Below, in pieces: positions 55,608 to 64,000 of a stretch of DNA of 64,000 nucleotides (position 1 is its first letter; the number at the start of each line of letters is the position of its first letter). The translations under genes and the position numbers were made by a program. This DNA comes from Melampsora larici-populina 98AG31. Its lineage: Eukaryota; Basidiomycota; Pucciniomycetes; Pucciniales; Melampsoraceae. Under the pieces are notes generated by a model. The model saw only the letters and a program-made list of their open reading frames with translations. It searched no databases and had not been told where the DNA came from. Location: NCBI RefSeq assembly GCF_000204055.1, contig NW_006768796.1, positions 186,001 to 250,000 of the forward strand, read 5' to 3'.

Positions 55608-56378
55608 CTAAAGACAAATAGCATCAAAACCGGATGAGTACTTGATTCTCCCATGGTTCCAAGGTGAATTGTTGGAGCTGATAGTATTCAGAATAACTAG
55701 AGAGATCCAGGTGTCTGACAAAATTCAAACATCATAGAACTGTCGCGTGCAGCGGAACCACAGTTGCATGAAGAGAATCAAGTGGACTTGAACCTGGTTC
55801 AACTCTAGCTACCCTGTCTACAAATCAACTCCTACATCTCGGCCATGTGTAAGAGTCTGAAGGAATATATAGTGTTTTTCGAATAAAAGATCAACAAAAT
55901 CAGGTAACCCAGGTAACATCAACAACCACAATTGTGAGTTTAGGGTATGCAAGATCTCATATCTCTGTCAGACGCATGATACACTTCATAAATCCTAAAT
56001 CCTCCATACACACTTCTGGGATAGGAAAATGTCTGATCTCACATTACAGTCGATGTTACTTAAAGCAGTGAGTAGAGCAAATCTGTCTAGAATTGATGTT
56101 TGAGAAGGAGCTGAAGATGATAGGTATGTGTGAATTGGCAATTTGATTTTGATGATTTTGATGAATCAGAATGTAAGGTGATCATAAAGATTTGATTTTC
56201 TTGAATGAATAAAAATTATAGCCACAATAATTTTTGATATGATGAAGATGATTAAAATGAGATCATTGTTGAAGTGATAATGATGGGATCGATTCCATTG
56301 ATCAAGATGTAAGACAGCAACAATCATAAGTCTTTATGTTGTTCTTTCAAAAGAAGAAAGAATAGACAGACGCGACTC
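55608..56378. other. Intergenic between oxygenase gene and copia element
   Basis: AT-rich, rich in TGATGAAGATGAT-like strings near 56140-56290. No gene recognised. The last 20 bp match the 56-bp repeat found beyond the copia element. Confidence 0.5.
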
Positions 56379-56383
56379 ACTAT

Positions 56384-56857
56384 TATTGAGATAACATTGC
56401 AATAGCCAACATCCCGATTAGGAAGTATAACCACCATTCCGAATTGGTCATGGTATCCAACAACTCCTAACTCCTTCTCTTCGTTATAGTCATATGTTTT
56501 ATATTTGTCCCAAAGCAGTGAATGAGAGTCGCAATCCTGATGAGATATTATTAACCTATGTATCGGAAAGTTAGCTATATAAAAGACCGTTGTTTGCGTG
56601 CAGTAATTGTTTCCTCACTCAAACTCTTATCTTGTGTCTTTTTTCATTCCGTGCTACCTTCCAACAGGTGCATATCTCACTTTCATCACTCATTAGTGAT
56701 AGTAGCCTCAGCGCTCTTTTGACATCACTAATTCGTGATCCTTTACCAGGTGCATATCTCACTTTCATCACTCATTAGTGATAGTAGCCTCAGCGCTCTT
56801 TTGACATCACTAATTCGTGATCCTTTACCAGTCACGCGCCCATTCCTTACTTTATTA
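56384..56857 (+). repeat. 5' LTR of copia element (474 bp)
   Basis: Starts TATTGAGATAACATTG and ends CCTTACTTTATTA. The ends are set by the ACTAT duplication and by comparison with the 3' LTR. Termini are not the usual TG..CA. The 3' part holds two 82-bp repeats (56667-56830), each with the small inverted pair ATCACT..AGTGAT. Confidence 0.9.
56576..56585 (+). promoter_or_regulatory. TATA box in copia 5' LTR
   Basis: TATATAAAAG sits about 190 bp into the LTR, a suitable place for the U3 promoter. Transcription would start some 30 bp downstream. The same motif is at 61334-61343 in the 3' LTR. Confidence 0.6.
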
Positions 56858-56873
56858 GGTTATGAGCCCAGCC
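56858..56873 (+). other. Copia primer-binding site (half initiator tRNA-Met)
   Basis: GGTTATGAGCCCAGCC begins immediately after the 5' LTR. Its complement carries CTGGGCTCATAACC, the anticodon stem-loop of initiator tRNA-Met. This is the same priming strategy as Drosophila copia, which uses an internal half-tRNA rather than the tRNA 3' end. Confidence 0.8.
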
Positions 56874-56913
56874 TATTCAACTTAATCAGTTTCAAGCGCT
56901 ACCAGCTACTCTT

Positions 56914-59900
56914 ATGAGCGACGGTCTATCTACATCGACGCCTGCACCATCCACTCCATCTACCATCATCAACAACGATCACTCACACATTACTCAGGTA
57001 ATGTCGAATCACCAAAACTCCTCCGAAGCCACGCATATTGCTCCTCTGGAGCAAGACTGGCAACGATGGCAACCTCTCATGCTCGCACACTTCATGGAAG
57101 GCGATCTTGACGCCATCGTTGACGGTACTGAAACGGAACCTGCTGAAGATGCAACTGCCGCTATCAAGCTCGACTATCAACGTCGGCGAAAGAAGGCTGC
57201 AGGTTTTATCTCCAGAAAACTTAGTCCTGAGAATAGAGCCCTAGTTATCAATGCTACTAACATCAAGGATCCCAAAGCAATTTGGGATGCTTTAGTTAAA
57301 CTCTATGCTTCTACTAAAGCCAGAAACCGTGCTCGTATTCTTCGCAAGTTTCTCAATTTAAAATGTTCCAACAATTCACTTTCATCTTTTCTTTCCGAGT
57401 ATCGTAAAATAACTCATGAGATGACTGAAGTCTCGTTCAAGATTGATGATGATATCCTAGCTCATATGCTTTTATACAAACTTTCACCTCGTTACCATTC
57501 AACTAGAGATTTATTGGCTCATTCAGCAGAGACTGCCGACACTCTTTTAACTTTAAATCAAGTCTTTGAGCATTTGCAACAGATTGTTCTCGATTATCAA
57601 CCTAGTTCCACTCCTCCTCCTGCAGCTCTTGTAGCTGAACAACGCACTTCTAATTATCCTCGTTGTTCAAATGGAGTTCATAATCCTTTATCATCTCATG
57701 CTGAAGATCGTTGTTATCAAGCTCATCCTGAACTCAAGCCAGTCCGGAACATCAATCGCTCCAATAACAGCAGTTCAGCCAATGCAACCATTAGCGGTAC
57801 GGTTCTCACTACTTACGTATTCAATGCTACACTTACCGGAAAACCTGTTCTTGACTCTGGCGCCTCGCAATCTATGTTCAGCTCTCGACTTTGCTTTACT
57901 GATTATAGACCTTGTCAAGCTACCATCCACGTCGCAAATGGACAACACATCAATGCCATTGGAACCGGAACTGTGTCAGGTACTCACGATGGAAAACTCG
58001 TATCATTCACGGATTGTCTCCATGTACCGCAACTTTCAACTAATCTGGTTAGTATGGTCGCCTTGGTTAGAAAAGGCTGTACATTCAACTTCAGTCCAGA
58101 TGCTAGTTTCAATGTCGTTGTTGGCTCTGATGTGGTTCTCACTGGAGACACTAAGAGTGGAGTTATGGAAGTTAACTTCGACATGGGCAAGTCAACTTCA
58201 CTCTCACTCACCGCTTCGACTCAAATTGACTCTGTCACTCTTCACAGGCGCCTAGGCCATCCTGGACGAGTCCCCTTGGAGAAAGCTTTTCCTGGAGCTA
58301 TCCATCCTGATTCATGTGATCCTTGTATTCTCTCTAAACATCACCGTCTGCCATTTAAAAGTCATCTTCCCATCGCCTGTGATCGCCTATCTGTGTTATA
58401 TAGTGATTTGAGTGTCCTAATTACTCCTCCTTCTCTTGGCGGCGGTAGATATTACTTTAAAATCACCGATCAAAAGTCCAATTATAAATTTGTTTATATT
58501 CTCAAAACCAAATGTCAAACCTTTTCATATTTTGTTCAATTTAAAGCCTTAGTTGAAAATCAAACCAATCTTAAAATCAAAACTCTTGTCAATGACAACG
58601 GCGGAGAATACACTTCAAAGCAGTTTACTGAGTTCATTAATCATGAAGGAATTCGAATGGACTTCACTGCTCCGTATACTCCTCAGCAGAATTCCATCTC
58701 TGAGCGAGGAAATCGCACAACTACTGAGAAGGCTAGAGCATTACTTAAACAAGCTAGTTTACCTCTTGTGTTCTGGGCAGAAGCCGTATCAACCTCAGTT
58801 TATCTCGAAAATCTAACTCCTTTTGCTAGAGATAATTTCGTCACTCCTTACGAAAACTGGTTTGGTAAACCACCTTCTCTCACTCACTTGCGTGTGTTTG
58901 GTTGCCTTGCTTATGTTCACGTTGGTAAAGAACGTCGAACAAGCAAATTTTCTGATGTGGCAAAGAAAGGAGTTCTCCTCGGGTATCAGGGGTCCATGCA
59001 CAATTACCGTGTTTACCTTCTTGATGACCATCGTGTAGTATTTAGTCACGACGTAGTCTTCAATGAAAGTGTGTTTCCGTTTTCTGATCCTGTCATTCTC
59101 GCTGAGTTTGAAAAGAAGTTTGGTACTTTTGATGAACATTTTCTTGAAGACATTAATGAAGATTCAAGCTTTGAACAGCCACTTCCGCATTCACCAATTC
59201 ACCCTCTAGCAGCTGATGAAGATCTATCCATTGCTAAATCTTCTCTGTCTGAACTTGATACCACTTCTTATTCTTCTGATTCCATTCTACCAAACGAACA
59301 ACTAGTCGACTCTTTAAATGAACCTCAGCTTGAAGAAGAACCTCAGCGTGATGAAGAACCTCCGGTTGATGAAGATCCTCAAATCGAAGATGAGCATCAA
59401 CAAGAAGACGAAAGTTCAGGTCGCCCTCATTTCTCCTACATCCCTGCAACTATCCCTGCACCCAAAGCTATCTCAAGTTCGATCGACCCATCGAACATCA
59501 TCACCACCAGACGCCGAGCCAATCTTGCCGTCAGTTCTCTCACCTCAATGCGAAGAGCAAACCTAGCTAGTCAAGATTCAGAACCTCATTCGTATCGAGA
59601 AGCTATGTACCGACCAGATTCAGCCAAGTGGAAGGAGGCCATCTCAAAAGAACTGAACTCACTTATTGAAATGGGTGTCTTTACTGAGATGGAGCTCCCT
59701 GACAGTGCGCATGCTCTCGGCACGACTTGGGCGTTTCGAAGGAAGACGGACGAGAATGATGTAGTAATCAAGCACAAGGCTCGACTATGTGCGCAAGGGT
59801 TCTCTCAAATCCCTGGACTCGACTATAACGAGACCTATGCCCCTACCAGTTGTGCTGCAAGTATGCGTATTGCTCTAAGCATATGTGGAATTGATGATCT

Positions 59901-61119
59901 GGAACTCCGGCTTATGGACGCAGTTGGAGCTTTTCTCAATGGCATACCCGATGAAGTTCTCTACATTAAGATACCACAAGGTTATATTCCAAAGCTCACT
60001 GGTAAGAACATTGTTCTTCTTTTAAATCGTTCACTGTATGGCCTCAAACAGTCTCCTCGGTGTTGGTACAATATGGTCAAATCCTTCTTCTCAACAATCA
60101 ATTTCACTCCTTCCAAGTCAGATCCGTGTCTCTTTATCTCAAACGATCCTTCGTGGCGTTGCTTTGTTCATGTACATGTCGATGACATGCTGATTATGGG
60201 CAAGAACACCGATCGTTTCTCTAAACTTATTCAGTCACGCTTCAAGATGGAAGATATGGGTGTATGTTCATTTTACTTAGGTATGCGTCTAGAACAAGAT
60301 CATCTTGCACGCACTATCACTCTCACTCAGGACAAGTACATACTCAATATGCTTGACAAGTACGGAATGAAGGATTGTCACCCAGTTTCAACCCCTATGA
60401 TTCCTGGAACCTATCTCACTCCGGCTTCCGATGAAGAACACCAGCAGTTTTTATCAACTGGAATCAACTATAATCGAGCGGTCGGTCTTCTCAACTACTT
60501 AGTTCTGTGTACTAGACCTGATTTGGCATTCACGGCCGGACAGCTTGCTCAGCATCTCAAGAAGCCTGGTCCTGAACACTGGGCGGCCTTCAAGCGTGTA
60601 CTTCGTTATCTTCAAGGTACTTATCAAGACGGGTTGGTATTAGGTGGTGGAACGTTGGAATTAAAGGTGTTTTCTGATTCAGATTATGCAGGATGTCCAG
60701 CAACTCGACGCTCAACATCTGGCTACATCTCAAAGGTAGGTAATGGTTGTGTGAGTTGGCGTTCTAGGAAGCAGCCATTGGTATCCACTTCATCAACAGA
60801 GGCGGAGTACCGTGCTGCATATGAAGCTGCTCAAGAAACGGTTTGGTTAAGGCGGATTTTAAATGACTTAGGAAGTACTCAATCAGGTGGTACGCCGTTT
60901 CTCTGTGACAATCAAAGCTCCCTCGCATTGCAGAAGAATCCTCTCTTTAAGGATCGATCAAAGCACTTTGGAGTTCATCTACACTGGATCAGGGAGCAAG
61001 TCGAGGCCAACATCATCAAACCAACCTACATACCCACAAAGGAAATGCTGGCCGACGTGTGTACAAAGTCACTTCCTCGTCCACAACATGAGTATCTTAG
61101 AAGTTTAATTAGATCTTAG
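56914..61119 (+). CDS. Copia Gag-Pol polyprotein, 1401 aa
   Basis: One unbroken frame from ATG 56914 to TAG. Gag (about 1-290) has a UBN2-type capsid domain (AIWDALVKLYASTKARNRAR, then LSSFLSEYRKITHEM) and a CX4H..HX4C cluster at about 250. Protease: VLDSGASQSMF at about 311. Integrase: zinc-binding LHRRLGHPG..CDPC at about 442-470, and catalytic acids in LYSDLSV (about 495), VNDNGGEY (about 560) and SISERGNRT (about 597). RT: RLMDAVGAFLNG (about 1000) and HVHVDDMLI (about 1089). RNase H: FSDSDYAGC (about 1254), STSSTEAEYRA (about 1298), CDNQSSLAL (about 1330) and LADVCTKSLP near the end. An acidic Glu/Asp/Pro-rich linker lies between integrase and RT. Gag and Pol share one frame with no stop or frameshift signal. 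Confidence 0.95.
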   Translation: MSDGLSTSTPAPSTPSTIINNDHSHITQVMSNHQNSSEATHIAPLEQDWQRWQPLMLAHFMEGDLDAIVDGTETEPAEDATAAIKLDYQRRRKKAAGFISRKLSPENRALVINATNIKDPKAIWDALVKLYASTKARNRARILRKFLNLKCSNNSLSSFLSEYRKITHEMTEVSFKIDDDILAHMLLYKLSPRYHSTRDLLAHSAETADTLLTLNQVFEHLQQIVLDYQPSSTPPPAALVAEQRTSNYPRCSNGVHNPLSSHAEDRCYQAHPELKPVRNINRSNNSSSANATISGTVLTTYVFNATLTGKPVLDSGASQSMFSSRLCFTDYRPCQATIHVANGQHINAIGTGTVSGTHDGKLVSFTDCLHVPQLSTNLVSMVALVRKGCTFNFSPDASFNVVVGSDVVLTGDTKSGVMEVNFDMGKSTSLSLTASTQIDSVTLHRRLGHPGRVPLEKAFPGAIHPDSCDPCILSKHHRLPFKSHLPIACDRLSVLYSDLSVLITPPSLGGGRYYFKITDQKSNYKFVYILKTKCQTFSYFVQFKALVENQTNLKIKTLVNDNGGEYTSKQFTEFINHEGIRMDFTAPYTPQQNSISERGNRTTTEKARALLKQASLPLVFWAEAVSTSVYLENLTPFARDNFVTPYENWFGKPPSLTHLRVFGCLAYVHVGKERRTSKFSDVAKKGVLLGYQGSMHNYRVYLLDDHRVVFSHDVVFNESVFPFSDPVILAEFEKKFGTFDEHFLEDINEDSSFEQPLPHSPIHPLAADEDLSIAKSSLSELDTTSYSSDSILPNEQLVDSLNEPQLEEEPQRDEEPPVDEDPQIEDEHQQEDESSGRPHFSYIPATIPAPKAISSSIDPSNIITTRRRANLAVSSLTSMRRANLASQDSEPHSYREAMYRPDSAKWKEAISKELNSLIEMGVFTEMELPDSAHALGTTWAFRRKTDENDVVIKHKARLCAQGFSQIPGLDYNETYAPTSCAASMRIALSICGIDDLELRLMDAVGAFLNGIPDEVLYIKIPQGYIPKLTGKNIVLLLNRSLYGLKQSPRCWYNMVKSFFSTINFTPSKSDPCLFISNDPSWRCFVHVHVDDMLIMGKNTDRFSKLIQSRFKMEDMGVCSFYLGMRLEQDHLARTITLTQDKYILNMLDKYGMKDCHPVSTPMIPGTYLTPASDEEHQQFLSTGINYNRAVGLLNYLVLCTRPDLAFTAGQLAQHLKKPGPEHWAAFKRVLRYLQGTYQDGLVLGGGTLELKVFSDSDYAGCPATRRSTSGYISKVGNGCVSWRSRKQPLVSTSSTEAEYRAAYEAAQETVWLRRILNDLGSTQSGGTPFLCDNQSSLALQKNPLFKDRSKHFGVHLHWIREQVEANIIKPTYIPTKEMLADVCTKSLPRPQHEYLRSLIRS

Positions 61120-61132
61120 GATGTTTGCGATT

Positions 61133-61141
61133 GAGGGGGGG
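61133..61141 (+). other. Copia polypurine tract
   Basis: GAGGGGGGG directly abuts the 3' LTR start, the place where plus-strand DNA synthesis is primed. Confidence 0.8.
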
Positions 61142-61697
61142 TATTGAGATAACATTGCAATAGCCAACATCCCGATTAGGAAGTATAACCACCATTCCGA
61201 ATTGGTCATGGTATCCAACAACTCCTAACTCCTTCTCTTCGTTATAGTCATATGTTTTATATTTGTCCCAAAGCAGTGAATGAGAGTCGCAATCCTGATG
61301 AGATATTATTAACCTATGTATCGGAAAGTTAGCTATATAAAAGACCGTTGTTTGCGTGCAGTAATTGTTTCCTCACTCAAACTCTTATCTTGTGTCTTTT
61401 TTCATTCCGTGCTACCTTCCAACAGGTGCATATCTCACTTTCATCACTCATTAGTGATAGTAGCCTCAGCGCTCTTTTGACATCACTAATTCGTGATCCT
61501 TTACCAGGTGCATATCTCACTTTCATCACTCATTAGTGATAGTAGCCTCAGCGCTCTTTTGACATCACTAATTTGTGATCCTTTACCAGGTGCATATCTC
61601 ACTTTCATCACTCATTAGTGATAGTAGCCTCAGCGCTCTTTTGACATCACTAATTCGTGATCCTTTACCAGTCACGCGCCCATTCCTTACTTTATTA
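61142..61697 (+). repeat. 3' LTR of copia element (556 bp)
   Basis: Same as the 5' LTR but with three instead of two 82-bp internal repeats (61425-61670), which accounts exactly for the 82-bp length difference. One repeat copy has TTTGTGAT where the others have TTCGTGAT. Confidence 0.9.
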
Positions 61698-61705
61698 ACT
61701 ATAAG

Positions 61706-61850
61706 TAAGAGCGGTCTAAGATCGATTATCGATTATAACAGACAGACGCCACTCACCTAAATAAGAACGGTCTAAGATCGATTATCGATTATAACAGACA
61801 GACACGACTCACCTAAATAAGAACGGTCTAAGATTGATTATTGATTATTG
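61706..61850. repeat. 56-bp tandem repeat, about 2.6 copies
   Basis: Units start at 61706, 61762 and 61818 with TAAGARCGGTCTAAGAT. The last is partial and has ATTGATTATTG where the others have ATCGATTATCG, two CpG-to-TpG changes. The sequence just before the 5' LTR (GACAGACGCGACTCAC) matches the unit end, so copia inserted into this array. Confidence 0.85.
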
Positions 61851-61994
61851 GAATTATCGATTATTGGAGAGTGATTGATTTTTAAATGGCCAGCTGATAT
61901 GAGGTTGAATGGGCGATGGGTTTAACAATAAGGAAGGGAAGGAATCGAGGAAATTTGGATAGATGGATAGATGGTTGACTAAGTCTTGTTTATA

Positions 61995-62162
61995 GCGCTG
62001 ATGTGTGGGAGAGTAGAGCACTTGTTCTATGCTTTTCCTTTCCCGTTGACAAAAAAGGAAATGCTTTGCTCCGCTTGATCAGGTCGTCGCGCCGATGTGT
62101 GAGAGAATAGAGCCTCTGACCTGTACTTTTCCTTCCCTGTCAACGAAAAAGGGAATAATTTG
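61995..62162. repeat. Imperfect direct repeat, about 76 bp x 2
   Basis: Units from 61995 and 62089 share GCGCYGATGTGTGRGAGARTAGAGC, TTTTCCTTYCC and GTYRACRAAAAAGG. The unit edges are diverged. Origin unknown. Confidence 0.65.
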
Positions 62163-63211
62163 ATGTGCTTTTGGCTGCTCTGTGACCTCCTTCCTGCTAT
62201 TTTCTGCTCGATGCAACACTCTTCATTTATTTTTTTCAACGCTTATAGAAGATGATATCATAGACACCAGAGCACAGCGCTTTTAGATGGAGACAATACC
62301 ACGTGGCAGAGTAACAAAACACAATTCTGAACAGAACAATCAAACCGTCGGTCTCTTGTTCAGACTTTTTTCTTACTTCATAAACTTTAGGGAATTTGTC
62401 TCTTTGGTTTTTAGATACCATGTATCTTGGTTGTACGCGTAACGGCCACAGAGGCAGCTTTTTTAATTAATCTAACTAAGAAAGACTTGAAGAATCAGAC
62501 TGAACTACATGATAAGAAGATCTGTGAAAAAGGCGGAATTCTGTGGGCGGCCTACATAACATGTTCTGACCCTTTACAATATTAAAGACAATTTTACTAA
62601 TAAATATATTTGAGATTAAATTAAAAAAGATAACAAATAAGTTTGTGAACGTATCAATAAACATAACAGTAGTAACAATAATAGACTAGCCAGGGTGGGA
62701 GGGAGGTAAATGAAATTCAGATGAAAACAAATGTTTTATCGAAAAACTTTTTCAGGATAATGACTTGGATGTAAAATTTTATAAATTATGATAATATGAA
62801 TTTTCTAGACAAGGATGACAACGTGAGGATTTTTAGGGAAATCATACTTGACTCATCCTAGATCCTATCCTTTACGGATTAGAAGAGTTATCTGATCCTT
62901 TGAGATGATCAGCTCTGTCTAGTAGTCTGATAGGAATGGAGGAGAGTTGTCCACCCGTCTACATTATCCGAAAAACCCTTTCCCCGACCTATTCCCGTAT
63001 GTCAATACGAGTACCGACTTCCAACATGAACCATTCTCCCAGTACCTCTCACAGGGATTAACAAAGTCGCAAACTGGTAGCACCAGTCATGTGCCACATC
63101 TTTCGATACAGCTTCATGCCAACTTTGATTTTTTTTCTTACATTTATTGGATTCAATTTCAAAGAAGGAATCGATGAAGAGCCTTTTACACAGAGAGAGA
63201 AATCTAAAACA
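62163..63211. other. Intergenic, nothing recognised
   Basis: AT-rich sequence in the 3' flank of the dehydrogenase gene. No coding frame or further repeat could be supported. Confidence 0.5.
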
Positions 63212-63319
63212 AATTTTGCAAGCCTCACTGCTGATCACATAACACATACTTGCGATTGTACAAATAATTTTGCAAGCCTCACTGCTGATCACATAACACA
63301 TACTTGCGATTGTACAAAT
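63212..63319. repeat. 54-bp tandem duplication, 2 identical copies
   Basis: 63212-63265 and 63266-63319 are identical, each starting AATTTTGCAAGCCTCACTG. Perfect identity suggests a recent duplication. It lies just beyond the stop of the dehydrogenase gene. Confidence 0.95.
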
Positions 63320-63386
63320 AATCTTGCAAAAATCATGACCAATGATTTTGACTTATAGGTCAATGTTGTTGTTTTGGTAATGTGGC

Positions 63387-63953
63387 TCAATAGTCATAGA
63401 AGCCTCGTCCGTTCTTTTTACCTATAAACTCAATCAAAATTAGAATCATAGACATTTACATGTTTCACATGTAACTGATGCAGAGAAATGCTCTTACCAA
63501 GCCAACCAGCGTCAACCATTCGACCCAACAGGACTGATGGACGGTATTTACTATCACCTGACTCATGGTGCAATACTTGCATTATCGACAAACATGTGTC
63601 AAGACCGATGCTAAACAATGACATGACTGGTCAGTCAACCAGTCACCGACAAAGCTTAGGGTTCTGGGCTACACACAAGTCAGCAAGTGTCAAAGGGCCC
63701 ATGGGCACATTGGTACCACGCTTCATTGTGTTGTCGATATCTTCACGGGTCGCAACTCCCTGTTATCCAATAAGATATAACGTCAAAATAAGTAAAGAAC
63801 GTATATGCTGACCAAGGAAGTGTTTGTGCTTACTTGTTCAAGACAAATAATTGCTTCGTTGATCCTGTTGCAAGTGGGATAGAATCAGAACCTTGGATCA
63901 GGAGTTGGATCGAAACATACAGATGTCACTTGAACATACATTGGCATTAAAAC
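63387..63953 (-). CDS. 3-hydroxyacyl-CoA dehydrogenase, C-terminal exons
   Basis: Exons 63953-63940 (14 nt), 63864-63834 (31 nt), 63759-63677, 63610-63498 and 63421-63387 join into 91 residues; the gene continues past 64000. Introns are 66-76 nt. The reading is [20 protein letters not shown], then [20 protein letters not shown], then [20 protein letters not shown] and finally [14 protein letters not shown] with stop TGA. This is the C-terminal substrate and dimerisation domain of 3-hydroxyacyl-CoA or 3-hydroxybutyryl-CoA dehydrogenase, which oxidises hydroxyacyl-CoA with NAD+ in fatty-acid or short-chain metabolism. The NAD-binding half lies outside the window. The 47 nt from 63954 to 64000 are intron. 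Confidence 0.93.
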
Positions 63954-64000
63954 CTGAAGAAAAGAGCATTGCGTTAGATTCTGATCCTAGTATCATAGAC

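Larger units (their letters stand above)
56379..61702 (+). mobile_element. Complete Ty1/copia LTR retrotransposon with 5-bp TSD
   Basis: Two LTRs (56384-56857 and 61142-61697) enclose one 1401-codon gag-pol frame. The direct repeat ACTAT flanks the element (56379-56383 and 61698-61702). A primer-binding site follows the 5' LTR and a purine tract precedes the 3' LTR. Gene order protease, integrase, RT, RNase H defines Ty1/copia. The LTRs appear identical apart from one extra 82-bp internal repeat in the 3' LTR and one C/T difference, so insertion is recent. It landed in a 56-bp tandem repeat. All catalytic motifs are present; this copy may be active. Confidence 0.95.

Noticed and set aside
1..64000. 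CRISPR arrays, bacterial operons, phage or telomeric repeats
   Set aside because: No evenly spaced conserved repeats with unique spacers, no ribosome-binding pattern and no TTAGGG runs; the sequence is eukaryotic.

Overview
The window looks like nuclear DNA of a basidiomycete, most likely a rust fungus (Pucciniales). The evidence is short introns of mostly 59-96 nt, a fungal three-enzyme HIS4 gene, a Tet-like 2OG-Fe(II) oxygenase of a type I associate with rusts, and AT-rich intergenic DNA full of retrotransposons and small inverted-repeat elements. A run of 100 N at 30941-31040 is an assembly gap. No rRNA, tRNA or CRISPR array was recognised. All splice models below were built by eye from GT..AG signals and frame continuity.

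Layout. 1-3018: the 3' part of a Ser/Thr/Ala/Gly-rich repeat protein whose repeats are whole exon-intron units. 3540-4060: an RGS-domain relic. 5952-11577: a tyrosine-recombinase (DIRS/Ngaro-type) retrotransposon on the minus strand with spliced gag and recombinase genes. 11.7-37.6 kb: gene-poor DNA holding several foldback/TIR elements (18.2, 22.6-23.6, 23.6, 26.9 and 31.5 kb), a truncated and nonsense-mutated Gypsy element (19.9-22.4 kb), a decayed and truncated INO80 gene (24.4-26.9 kb), an exact 94-bp direct repeat pair (35.1/35.5 kb) and a dense ATCGC motif cluster (35.7-36.0 kb).

37.6-49.8 kb is the gene-rich part: HIS4, an unknown basic protein, an acyltransferase-3 membrane protein, a very small ORF and a DNAJC3/P58IPK-like ER co-chaperone. 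50.4-53.8 kb holds two head-to-head aquaporin-family (MIP) genes, both of which have lost the NPA motifs. 54.2-55.6 kb is a Tet-like oxygenase gene with one in-frame TGA. 56.4-61.7 kb is a complete, apparently recent Ty1/copia element with 5-bp target duplications and near-identical LTRs. The window closes with small tandem repeats and the C-terminal exons of a 3-hydroxyacyl-CoA dehydrogenase gene that continues past 64000.

The host genes have unrelated jobs: histidine synthesis, ER protein folding, membrane acyl transfer, fatty-acid oxidation. The theme that ties the window together is mobile DNA and its decay. Several broken reading frames carry TGA where CGA (Arg) would fit, a pattern expected from CpG cytosine deamination, and a gene of the 5-methylcytosine-oxidising TET/JBP superfamily lies about 0.8 kb from an intact copia element.
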